A stretch of DNA of 64,000 bases from UBA1161 sp049520395 (GTDB taxonomy: Bacteria; Planctomycetota; Phycisphaerae; Tepidisphaerales; Tepidisphaeraceae). Both the position numbers and the translations under genes were made by a program. The stretch spans positions 1 to 64,000 of the forward strand of contig JBEKPV010000004.1 of assembly GCA_049520395.1 (NCBI GenBank), read 5' to 3'. Below are positions 1-7,225 of this stretch, piece after piece. Each line of letters begins with the position of its first letter. Position 1 is the stretch's first letter. Below the pieces are notes generated by a model. The model worked only from the letters and a program-made list of their open reading frames with translations, was not told where the DNA came from and searched no databases.

Positions 1-518
1 AGGCTGTAGGTTCGCCAGACGGCGGCGCCGCCGACGTGATGGTCGCCATTGACGGAGAAATCCTGACGATCCCGCAGGATGAGGGGGTAAAGGAGTTTGC
101 CCTTTTCGTCGAGGCTGGTTTTTCCGCCGTCGCCGAAGAATTGGACGCGCATGAAAAGATCGTTGATATCGACGGCGAAATTATCCTGGGGCAAACCGCG
201 GAAGGAGAATCGAAACCATCGCCCGGCGGAGGAATCGATGCCGGTGACGGTTTGCGAGACGGAACCGGAGGCGGGCTTGGCCGAGTCGAACGCCACGCCC
301 CAGATGGATGAATCCAATTGGGGATTGCCGAGATATCGGTACTGGGCGTTTCCGACGAGTTGGTAATTCGCGGGGGCGCTTCCGGAGGGGTCGCGAATCA
401 GGAAGTCGGGGTTTTGCGCGAGATTGGGCTGCTCGGCTCGGGCGGGGGAGATGAGGAAAAACGCGAGGCTCGCGATTGTGAGACAGCGAGCGAGCAAGGG
501 GATTATTTTTTCCGGCAT
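1..518 (-). CDS. Secreted protein, N-terminal part only (runs off the window)
   Basis: The frame opens at an ATG at 518 and stays open to the window edge, giving about 172 residues. The start is MPEKIIPLLARCL, followed by a hydrophobic stretch and SPARA before EQPN, a good type I signal peptide with cleavage near residue 28. The mature part is rich in beta-type sequence with aromatic and Asn/Asp residues (for example SSIWGVAFDS, RWFRFSFRG, VQFFGDGG), which suggests a jelly-roll or carbohydrate-binding-like domain; no family could be named. It starts 8 bases after the stop of the STAS gene, so the two are probably co-transcribed behind purM. The product should be periplasmic or exported. Its catalytic part, if any, lies outside the window. 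Confidence 0.7.
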   Translation of the reverse strand, partial: MPEKIIPLLARCLTIASLAFFLISPARAEQPNLAQNPDFLIRDPSGSAPANYQLVGNAQYRYLGNPQLDSSIWGVAFDSAKPASGSVSQTVTGIDSSAGRWFRFSFRGLPQDNFAVDINDLFMRVQFFGDGGKTSLDEKGKLLYPLILRDRQDFSVNGDHHVGGAAVWRTYS

Positions 519-526
519 CGGATGGA

Positions 527-883
527 TCAGCGCGAGGCCTGGGCGATGGCGTCGGCGCGGGTTTTGGTGATTTCGAAAAGGCGTTCGAGGCAGCAGGTTT
601 GGAAGATTTTGAGAAGTTGCGGCTTCATGCCGCAGAGGATCAATTTGCCGCCGGCGGAGCGGATGCGCTGGCGGATGTTGACCATGAGGCCGAGCATGGC
701 GCTGCCCATGTAGGTGACGTCGCTGAGGTCGGTGATCCATTTTTCCTTGGCTTTGTCGCTGAGCCCGGTTAGGACGCCGTCGATGACGGTGTCGATTTCC
801 ATGGCGTCGATGCCGTCGGGCAGGGACAGTTTCAGGACGTGAACCTTTTTTTCCTGGGAGATTACAAATCGGTCGTTGGGCAT
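527..883 (-). CDS. STAS-domain protein (anti-sigma factor antagonist type)
   Basis: The product is 118 residues, the normal size of a single STAS domain. The hallmark strand-loop-helix is seen as DLSDVTYMGSAMLGLMVN around residues 52-69, where Ser61 occupies the position phosphorylated in SpoIIAA/RsbV proteins. The C-terminal half (GGKLILCGM, then LLKIFQTCCLERLFEI) matches the usual second half of the fold. Such proteins release sigma factors from an anti-sigma kinase and are reset by SpoIIE-type phosphatases; an FHA-GAF-SpoIIE phosphatase is encoded at 31869-33554, but any link is inference. It lies 53 bases downstream of purM on the same strand and just ahead of a secreted-protein gene. No partner kinase is seen nearby. 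Confidence 0.85.
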   Translation of the reverse strand: MPNDRFVISQEKKVHVLKLSLPDGIDAMEIDTVIDGVLTGLSDKAKEKWITDLSDVTYMGSAMLGLMVNIRQRIRSAGGKLILCGMKPQLLKIFQTCCLERLFEITKTRADAIAQASR

Positions 884-936
884 AGGGTTGAGGATGATTT
901 TGGCAGGGGAAGGCGAAAAATGCCACTAAAACTTGG

Positions 937-2040
937 TCAACGCAATTGGAGGCTTTCCTGCTCGAAAATGATGCCGAGGGGATGGATTTCGACGGCTTTT
1001 CGGGAGCCTTGCTTGAGGACGGTTCCGCCGACGGCGGCGGGGATTCCGGCGGCTTTGGCGGCGGCGAGGGCGGCGGCGGCGTCGCCGGGGGAGACATAGG
1101 CGGCGAAGCCGGCGCCCATGTTGAAGGTGGCGTAGGCCTCCATCGGGTCCATGGGGCCGTGCTTTTGGATGAAGCGCATGACGGGGGGGACGGGCGGGAG
1201 GGTGGTCATGCGATAGACGAAGGGCTCGGCGGGGCGCATCAGCTTTCGCCAGCCGTGGCCGGTGATGTGGGCGGCGTATTTGAGGCGCACGCCGGCGCGC
1301 TGGCACTCGGCGATGAAGGGGACGTAGATCACCGACGCATCGAGCAGCGCTTCGCCGAACATGCGGCCGTCTTGTTCCATGCGCGTTAAAAAACCATCGG
1401 GCAATTTTTCGGCCAGGGCGCGGCAGAGGGTCAGGCCGTTGGTTTGGACGCCACTGCTTTGCAGGAGGATGATGAGATCGCCGTCGGCGAGATTGCCTTC
1501 GATGCGGAGGGACTTGGGCTTGATGCGTCCGAGGGCGGAGCCGGCCAGGACGATGGTTTTCGGATCGATCATGCCGCGCAGGGCGGGGGTTTCGCCGCCG
1601 CCCCAGACGGCGCCGGATTTTTTGCATCCTTCGGCGAAACCGTGCGCCAAATCGGAGGCGCGGGCGGGATCGGAAAACCAGGCGGCGTCGCCCACGGCGG
1701 CGTGCATGGCGACGGAGATCGGAAGCGCGCCGCAGGTGATCAGATCGTTGACGATGGTGGCGACGGTGTCGATGCCGATGTTGGCGTAGAAACTTTTTCC
1801 GGTTTTTTCGAGCATGGCATCGGCGACCAGGTTTTTGGTTCCGAGTCCCTCTTCAACGTGGGCGAGAAATTCATCGGGGGATTCGATCAAATAGGCGCTT
1901 TCGCCGCGGATATTTTTGGGTTCGGAGAGTTGATGATTCGCCAGGGCGCTGACGGTGGTGGCGGCTTCTTGTTGGCAGGCGCGTTTGAAGGCGTCGAGGG
2001 GGCCGTAATCGACGCCGCTGTTTTCGTAGGTCAGGGGCAT
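937..2040 (-). CDS. purM: Phosphoribosylformylglycinamidine cyclo-ligase (AIR synthetase)
   Basis: PurM closes the imidazole ring of FGAM to give AIR, the fifth step of purine synthesis, in the cytoplasm. The chosen ATG at 2040 gives 367 residues beginning MPLTYENSGVDYG, the usual PurM start (YxxAGVD-like); a further in-frame ATG 51 bases upstream would add an Arg/Pro-rich tail not seen in the family. Recognisable elements are IGIDTVATIVNDL, WGGGETPAL (the glycine-rich ATP-binding loop) and LLQSSGVQTNGLTL. The C-terminal half (HITGHGWRKLMRP, FNMGAGF) is the second PurM/SelD-type domain. The gene is divergent from the TIM-barrel gene at 2105 and leads a short operon with the STAS gene. purH and purQ are elsewhere in the window, so purine genes are not clustered. 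Confidence 0.95.
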   Translation of the reverse strand: MPLTYENSGVDYGPLDAFKRACQQEAATTVSALANHQLSEPKNIRGESAYLIESPDEFLAHVEEGLGTKNLVADAMLEKTGKSFYANIGIDTVATIVNDLITCGALPISVAMHAAVGDAAWFSDPARASDLAHGFAEGCKKSGAVWGGGETPALRGMIDPKTIVLAGSALGRIKPKSLRIEGNLADGDLIILLQSSGVQTNGLTLCRALAEKLPDGFLTRMEQDGRMFGEALLDASVIYVPFIAECQRAGVRLKYAAHITGHGWRKLMRPAEPFVYRMTTLPPVPPVMRFIQKHGPMDPMEAYATFNMGAGFAAYVSPGDAAAALAAAKAAGIPAAVGGTVLKQGSRKAVEIHPLGIIFEQESLQLR

Positions 2041-2104
2041 TTCCGCCGTTTTAGGGCGCGGGAGGGACAAAGACAAGCGGAGGGGCGGCATCTACAATCC
2101 GGGC
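2041..2104. promoter_or_regulatory. Divergent promoter region of purM and the TIM-barrel gene, possibly leaderless
   Basis: Only 64 bases separate the two divergent starts. Plus strand: AAGACA at 2070-2075, a 17-base gap and TACAAT at 2093-2098, which would place transcription start on the A of the ATG at 2105. Minus strand: TTGTCT (2076-2071), a 17-base gap and TAAAAC (2053-2048), predicting a start at about 2041, one base before the purM ATG. The two -35 boxes overlap. Both are four-of-six matches at -35, so the call is tentative. Confidence 0.4.
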
Positions 2105-2950
2105 ATGATTCGGCTGGCTTTTTCGAGCAATGCGTTTAAGAAAAACACGCTCGCCGAGGCGATCGACGCCATCGCGGGCGTGGGTTACCGGGGCGTGGAA
2201 CTGATGGCGGATGTGCCGCATGCTTATCCACATACGCTCAGTGCCGCGGCGCGGGCGGAATTGAAGCGGCATCTTGCGTTGGTCGGGCTGGCGGTCAGCA
2301 ACATTAACGGCTTTACGCTGTTCGCCGAGGGGGACACCTATCATCCGACCTGGATCGAATCCGATCCGGGGCGGCGGGAAATTCGCGTTCGACATACGCT
2401 GGAATGTATCGACCTGGCGGCGGAAATGAATTGTGCGACGGTCAGTCTTCAGCCGGGCGGGCCGCTTATCGGCACCCGTCTTTCGCGCGACGAGGCGGCG
2501 AATCGATTCGCGGAAGGGTTGCGAAAAGTTTTGCCGAGGGCGCGTGAAAAGAAAATTACACTGGCGGTTGAGCCGGAGCCGGGATTGCTCATTCAGACCG
2601 CGGCGGAGTATTTGGAATTCAAGAGGGAATTTTTTCGGGACGAGCCGCTGGTTCGGATGAACTGCGATGTGGGGCATTTGTTTTGCGTGGAGGAGGATCC
2701 CGCGGCGGTGATTCTGAGTATGCCGGCGGAGATTGCGCATGTGCATCTGGAGGACATTGGGGGGAACCGCGTGCATCAGCATCTGACGCCGGGGAAAGGG
2801 GCGATCGACTTTGGATCGATTTTTGGGGCTTTGGAGAAAGTCGGATACGGCGGGTGGGTGACGGTGGAATTGTATCCGTACGAAAGCACGGCGGCGGGTG
2901 TGGCGGCGGCGGCTTGGAAGCACCTTCAATCGATGCCGCAAATGGCATAG
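2105..2950 (+). CDS. Sugar phosphate isomerase/epimerase-like TIM-barrel protein
   Basis: The 281-residue product belongs to the xylose isomerase-like / AP endonuclease 2 TIM-barrel superfamily. It opens IRLAFSSNAFKKNTLAEAIDAIAGVGYRGVE, the typical first beta-strand and helix. Metal-ligand type motifs follow: LAVEPEPG near residue 157, MNCDVGHLF near residue 185, VHLEDI near residue 214, and GWVTVELYP near the end, a normal set for these Mn/Zn enzymes. The substrate cannot be told from sequence; family members isomerise or epimerise keto-sugars, inosose or hydroxypyruvate. It lies 23 bases before lysA on the same strand, so the two are likely co-transcribed. The -10-like TACAAT directly before the ATG suggests a leaderless message. 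Confidence 0.85.
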   Translation: MIRLAFSSNAFKKNTLAEAIDAIAGVGYRGVELMADVPHAYPHTLSAAARAELKRHLALVGLAVSNINGFTLFAEGDTYHPTWIESDPGRREIRVRHTLECIDLAAEMNCATVSLQPGGPLIGTRLSRDEAANRFAEGLRKVLPRAREKKITLAVEPEPGLLIQTAAEYLEFKREFFRDEPLVRMNCDVGHLFCVEEDPAAVILSMPAEIAHVHLEDIGGNRVHQHLTPGKGAIDFGSIFGALEKVGYGGWVTVELYPYESTAAGVAAAAWKHLQSMPQMA

Positions 2951-2973
2951 AATCGCTCGCTGCGGGAAAACGA

Positions 2974-4257
2974 ATGGATTTCTTCGAATACAAAAATGGC
3001 CGGCTTTTTTGCGAGGGCGTGCCCGCGGACCAAATTGCCGCGGAGGTGGGGACGCCGGCGTATGTTTATTCGACGGCGACGTTGCTGCGGCATTATCGGC
3101 AACTGGCGGAGGCGTTTGCGCCGCTGAAGGCGATGATCTGCTTTTCGGTTAAGAGTTGCAGCAATGTGCATATTTGCCGGTTGCTGGCGCGCGAAGGGGC
3201 TGGATTCGATGTGACCAGCGGAGGGGAACTTTTCCGCGTGCTTCGCGCGGGGGGTGAGCCGGAAAAAATTATTTATGCCGGCGTGGGAAAGACGGATGAA
3301 GAGATTGCCGACGCGATCAAGATCGGGATTGCCGCGTTTAATCTGGAGAGCGAAGCGGAGATCGAGAACATCGATCGGATTGCCGGGTCGATGGGAAGGA
3401 CGGCCGTGGGGGCGCTGCGCGTGAATCCGGATGTGGATCCGCACACGCACGTCAAAACCACGACGGGAAAGAAAGAAACCAAATTCGGGGTGGATATCGA
3501 CCGCGCGGCGCGAGTGTTTGAGCAGTACCGGGACCTGCGAAATCTGCGGATGGCGGGGGTGCATATTCACATCGGTTCGCCGGTGTATGAGATCGAGCCG
3601 TATGTGCTGGCGGTGAAGAAAGTGATTTCGCTGATCGATGAATTGACGGCGCGCGGGCACCGGATTGAATGGTTCGATCTGGGGGGCGGATATGCGGTGA
3701 ATTATGAGCGGCCGGACCAGGCGCTGCCGGTGACGGAACACGCCAAGGCGCTGATTCCGCTTTTGGCGGACAAGCCGTATCGGATTGCGTTGGAACCGGG
3801 GCGGTATATCGCGGGAAATGCGGGGATTTTGCTGACGCGCGTGCTTTATACGAAGACGGGCGGGCGGAAGAAATTCGTCATTGTGGACGCGGGGATGAAC
3901 GATCTGATCCGGCCGACGCTGTACGAAAGTTATCATCATATTTGGCCGGCGAATTCGGAGGCGGGCAACGCTTCGGGGCAGCGGAACAAAGCCGAACCCG
4001 TACGCGACGGCGAAGTGGTGGATGTGGTGGGCCCGATTTGCGAGAGCGGGGATTACCTGGCGCGCGATCGGATGATGCCGCGCGCCAAGCGAGGGGATTT
4101 GCTGGCGGTATTCACGGCGGGAGCGTATGGGTTCGCCATGAGCAGTAATTACAACAACCGTCCGCGGGCTCCGGAAGTGCTCGTGGACGGGGATTCGTAT
4201 CGCATCATCCGGCGGCGGGAGACGTTTGAGGATCTGGTCGCGCCGGAAGAGGTCTGA
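2974..4257 (+). CDS. lysA: Diaminopimelate decarboxylase
   Basis: LysA removes the D-centre carboxyl of meso-diaminopimelate to give L-lysine, a PLP-dependent cytoplasmic reaction. The ATG at 2974 gives 427 residues, the normal length; the open frame continues upstream only through the preceding gene. Residues visible are the PLP lysine in ICFSVKSCSN (Lys60), FDVTSGGE, HIHIGSPV for the phosphate-facing strand, WFDLGGGYAV, the substrate-binding ALEPGR, and the active-site cysteine in GPICESGDYLA. The Tyr of the second subunit is in AYGFAMSSNYN. The stop is immediately followed by the convergent stop of a GT4 gene at 4258. Gram-negative diderms need the same precursor for peptidoglycan. Confidence 0.95.
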   Translation: MDFFEYKNGRLFCEGVPADQIAAEVGTPAYVYSTATLLRHYRQLAEAFAPLKAMICFSVKSCSNVHICRLLAREGAGFDVTSGGELFRVLRAGGEPEKIIYAGVGKTDEEIADAIKIGIAAFNLESEAEIENIDRIAGSMGRTAVGALRVNPDVDPHTHVKTTTGKKETKFGVDIDRAARVFEQYRDLRNLRMAGVHIHIGSPVYEIEPYVLAVKKVISLIDELTARGHRIEWFDLGGGYAVNYERPDQALPVTEHAKALIPLLADKPYRIALEPGRYIAGNAGILLTRVLYTKTGGRKKFVIVDAGMNDLIRPTLYESYHHIWPANSEAGNASGQRNKAEPVRDGEVVDVVGPICESGDYLARDRMMPRAKRGDLLAVFTAGAYGFAMSSNYNNRPRAPEVLVDGDSYRIIRRRETFEDLVAPEEV

Positions 4258-5331
4258 TCACGCCTTGGGGGCGAAAAGTCGGCGATAGCGATCGAGACCT
4301 TCTTGCGGGGAGAAAGTCTTTTCCACGGCGAATCTTCCGCCGGCGACGGCGCGATTCAACGTTTCAGCGGCGGCGGATTTTAGTTCGATCAATTTTTCGG
4401 CCAGATGCGCGGGGTCATTGGCGCGGAATTTGAATCCGTTTTTTTGGTCCTCGACCAGCGAGGACGCGCCGCCTTGATCGGGGACAAGCGCGGCGACATT
4501 GGCGGCCATCGCCTCGAGAATCGCCAGACCGAACGGTTCGACGGGGCAGGTGTGCAACAGTAAATCGGATTTCGCCAGCTCGCCGGGGACGTCGGCGCTG
4601 AAGCCGGCGAAGGTGACGTTTGGGTGCGTCCGGGCCGCGCGGTCGGCGAGGGGTTTCATGTCGGGGCCGAGGCCGAGGATTCGGAAGGATAGGTCGCGCA
4701 ATTCGGCGGGCTTGCGGTCGAGCGCATCGAGCAATAATTCGACGCGTTTCATCGGGTCGAGGCGTGATACGATCAGAACGTTTGCGATTCCGCCGGTATA
4801 AGCGGCGCGGCGGGGGGCGGCGGCGAGATATTCGGCGGGAAGAAAATTGGTGACGACTTCGATTTTATCGGCGCGCACGCCGTGGGCGATCATGCGCTGG
4901 CGGGCGTAATCGGAGACGGTGACGAACGTGACGGGGGCGTGGTTGAGCCATTTTTTGCGGCCGAAGCTGCCGCGTTCGTCGGTGCCGCCGTGGACGATGT
5001 GGATGTGGTTGATTTTTCGGCGGTAGAGGAGGTTCAAGGCGATGCAGACGGCGGATTGCACGACGCCGGTGGCGACGAAGGTGAGGGATCGGCGCTGCCG
5101 GAGTTCGGGGCGGAGGACTTTGGCGAACTCTTTGGCGCCGCGGAATCGGCGGGCGGCGAAGCCCAATTGCTCGGCCAAGTCCATCGCCTCGCCGGGGGGT
5201 CCGAAAAGGATGGGGGTAAATTGGTCGGTCAGTCCGCGCACGGTGGCCAGGGCCATGCGCTCGGTGCCGAAAAGATGGCTCGAATGCAGGACGTAGAGCA
5301 GAGGTTGCGGGTCGGTGGCGGGCAAGTTCAC
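4258..5331 (-). CDS. Glycosyltransferase, family GT4 (last gene of the export-linked operon)
   Basis: The 357-residue protein has a GT-B layout. The N-terminal Rossmann half starts LLYVLHSSHLFGTERMALAT, an acceptor-side loop typical of GT4. The donor-binding half starts at NVLIVSRLDPMKRVELLLDAL, and the E-x7-E nucleotide-sugar motif is in CPVEPFGLAILEAMAANVA. It is a clear paralogue of the adjacent gene at 5328-6416 (same opening motif, same GPPG loop, same DQGG motif), so the pair arose by tandem duplication. The start ATG overlaps the previous stop by 4 bases, which implies translational coupling. There are no membrane segments, so it acts at the cytoplasmic face. The acceptor may be a lipid-linked sugar or an exported protein; sequence alone does not say. 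Confidence 0.85.
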   Translation of the reverse strand: MNLPATDPQPLLYVLHSSHLFGTERMALATVRGLTDQFTPILFGPPGEAMDLAEQLGFAARRFRGAKEFAKVLRPELRQRRSLTFVATGVVQSAVCIALNLLYRRKINHIHIVHGGTDERGSFGRKKWLNHAPVTFVTVSDYARQRMIAHGVRADKIEVVTNFLPAEYLAAAPRRAAYTGGIANVLIVSRLDPMKRVELLLDALDRKPAELRDLSFRILGLGPDMKPLADRAARTHPNVTFAGFSADVPGELAKSDLLLHTCPVEPFGLAILEAMAANVAALVPDQGGASSLVEDQKNGFKFRANDPAHLAEKLIELKSAAAETLNRAVAGGRFAVEKTFSPQEGLDRYRRLFAPKA

Positions 5332-6416
5332 GTCTCCGGAGCGAATAGGCGGCGATATTTTTCCAGGGACGCTTTTTGCGAAAATTGAGTTTCCAGCGCG
5401 GCGGCGGCGCTGTCGACGATCGAATTCAAACGCGCGGGATCGGCTTGGCGCAGCTCAATTAAACGTTCGGCGAAACTGATCGGATCGTCGGCCATGAATT
5501 TGAAGCCGGTTCGATTCTCCTCGACCAGCGACGCGGTGCCTCCCTGATCGGGCACCAGGACGGGCAGATGGGCGGCCATCGCCTCCAGGACCACCAGGCC
5601 GAAGGCCTCGGTCGGACAGGCGTGGATCAACAGATCGCTTGTGGCGTATGCATTCACCGCGTCGGCGCGGAAGCCCAGGAATTTGACGCTCGCATATTTT
5701 CGCGCCCGGCGGTGGAGCATCTCCCGATCCGGGCCGTCGCCGATGATTTCGACCGGGAAATCGCCTAATTCCGGCCGGCAATCCAGCGCATCGAAAAACA
5801 GATCGACGCGTTTTAGGGTGACCAGGCGGCTGACGATCAGGGCCTTGGCGATCGGTGCCTCGAACCGGGCACGGCGCGGAATTCCCCGAATCTGATCGTC
5901 GGGAATGAAATTGCCGACCACTTCGATCGGTCGGCGTACGCCGTATTGGAGCAACTTGTCGCGGGAATAATTCGAAACCGTCACAAACGTGATGTTCAGC
6001 GGATTCAGGACCCATTTGCGGCCGTAATCCTTCAGTTCGCCGGCGCCGGCGTGAACCATCTGAATGTGCCTGATTTTTCGCCAGTAAATTAAATTCAGCG
6101 CCATGGCGACCAGGGAATAGCGCGGGCCGGTGGCGACGAGGGTGAGGGATTTTTTTTCGCGCAGGATCGGCCGCAAGGCTTTGGCCAGATCGTAGGACGT
6201 TCGATACTCGGCGGTGGAGTATCCCAGCCGAGCGGCTTCGATCAGCGCCGGCCCCGGAGGCCCTATGAAAATGGATTCGAATTCATCGGCCAAGCCCTGC
6301 GCGGTCGACAGGGACATTCGCTCGGTGCCGTATAAATTGCTGCTGTGAAGGACAAAGACGAGCGGATGGCGCGACGGCATAGCGCATGAAGGTAACGATA
6401 TTGCGCGGCTTGTCAC
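5328..6416 (-). CDS. Glycosyltransferase, family GT4 (tandem paralogue)
   Basis: The product is 362 residues of GT-B fold. VFVLHSSNLYGTERMSLST opens the acceptor domain, KALIVSRLVTLKRVDLFFDAL opens the donor domain, and CPTEAFGLVVLEAMAAHLP carries the E-x7-E motif. The ATG at 6416 overlaps the stop of the PIG-L gene by 4 bases (ATGA), which supports this start; an internal ATG 12 codons on is also possible. It is the tandem duplicate of the 4258-5331 gene, diverged most in the N-terminal acceptor half, as expected if the two act on different acceptors in turn. With the PIG-L deacetylase upstream it forms a small sugar-modification module at the end of the HlyD/SecA-like operon. Confidence 0.85.
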   Translation of the reverse strand: MTSRAISLPSCAMPSRHPLVFVLHSSNLYGTERMSLSTAQGLADEFESIFIGPPGPALIEAARLGYSTAEYRTSYDLAKALRPILREKKSLTLVATGPRYSLVAMALNLIYWRKIRHIQMVHAGAGELKDYGRKWVLNPLNITFVTVSNYSRDKLLQYGVRRPIEVVGNFIPDDQIRGIPRRARFEAPIAKALIVSRLVTLKRVDLFFDALDCRPELGDFPVEIIGDGPDREMLHRRARKYASVKFLGFRADAVNAYATSDLLIHACPTEAFGLVVLEAMAAHLPVLVPDQGGTASLVEENRTGFKFMADDPISFAERLIELRQADPARLNSIVDSAAAALETQFSQKASLEKYRRLFAPET

Positions 6417-7225
6417 TGGCCGCGCAGGAGACGGAAGTATTGCCGGAAATCATCGGCGGATATTTCCATCAGCGCCTCGGCAAAACCGTGGCCGCGAAGC
6501 GATTGCAGGGAACGATAATGATTCAATCCGAGAATCGCGCCGGCGTAATCGTAGGTGGAGACCTGGCTGGTGAACGCGTTGATCGCTTGGCGTTTCAGAT
6601 CGGCCACCGCCGTGATATCGACGAGCCGATTGGCGGGCAGAGGGGTCCAGACCTCGTAGCCGCGGATGATCAGGCGAAGCGCTACGTCGGGGGGCAATTG
6701 TGCTAAAAGCATGTTCAGGATGGAATTGGTCGCCCAATGGTCGTGGTGCTGGTCGGTCAGTGCGGGGAGATAAATATATTTTGGCTGGTGTTTGCGGATG
6801 ATTTTCTGAAGCGCGTCCAGAATTTCCCTAGTTTCGGATAAGTTTCCATCCGGGGCGTCGAGGAAGACGGGAGCCTGGGTGCCCAGGATTTGGGCGGCGC
6901 GGATGCTTTCGGCCTTTCGGCGCTGGCAGAGCGTGTGGTCGGGATCGTAGCCGCCCCATTTTCCGTCGGTGAGGACGACCACGGCGACCGGCGCGCCGGC
7001 CAGGACGTGGCGGCGGACGGCGCCGCCGGGGCCGATGACTTCGTCGTCGGGGTGCGGCGCCAGGACTAGGACGGGCTGGGAATCGAATCGATCGATGGAG
7101 ATGGAATCCGCGTCGCCGGCTCGCAGCCACGGCCACGGTCCCGGCGGCGTTTGTTCGCGCCCGATCAGGCGGCGAACCCAACGCGAAGCGCTAGAACGGC
7201 AGCGATTGATCCATCCAGTCGTCAT
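6413..7225 (-). CDS. PIG-L family (LmbE-like) zinc deacetylase
   Basis: The family hydrolyses the N-acetyl group of GlcNAc-containing lipids, thiols or sugar intermediates using zinc. The 270-residue product shows the metal-binding motif LAPHPDDEVIGPGG near residues 55-68 and the second histidine site DQHHDHWATN near residue 156. The first 30 residues are basic and not conserved in character. The start at 7225 makes a 35-base overlap with the 3' end of the SecA-like gene, and a later non-ATG start is possible. Downstream it overlaps a GT4 gene by 4 bases. The order deacetylase-GT4-GT4 resembles pathways that build a short glycan after deacetylating a GlcNAc lipid; the actual substrate here is unknown. 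Confidence 0.85.
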   Translation of the reverse strand: MTTGWINRCRSSASRWVRRLIGREQTPPGPWPWLRAGDADSISIDRFDSQPVLVLAPHPDDEVIGPGGAVRRHVLAGAPVAVVVLTDGKWGGYDPDHTLCQRRKAESIRAAQILGTQAPVFLDAPDGNLSETREILDALQKIIRKHQPKYIYLPALTDQHHDHWATNSILNMLLAQLPPDVALRLIIRGYEVWTPLPANRLVDITAVADLKRQAINAFTSQVSTYDYAGAILGLNHYRSLQSLRGHGFAEALMEISADDFRQYFRLLRGQ

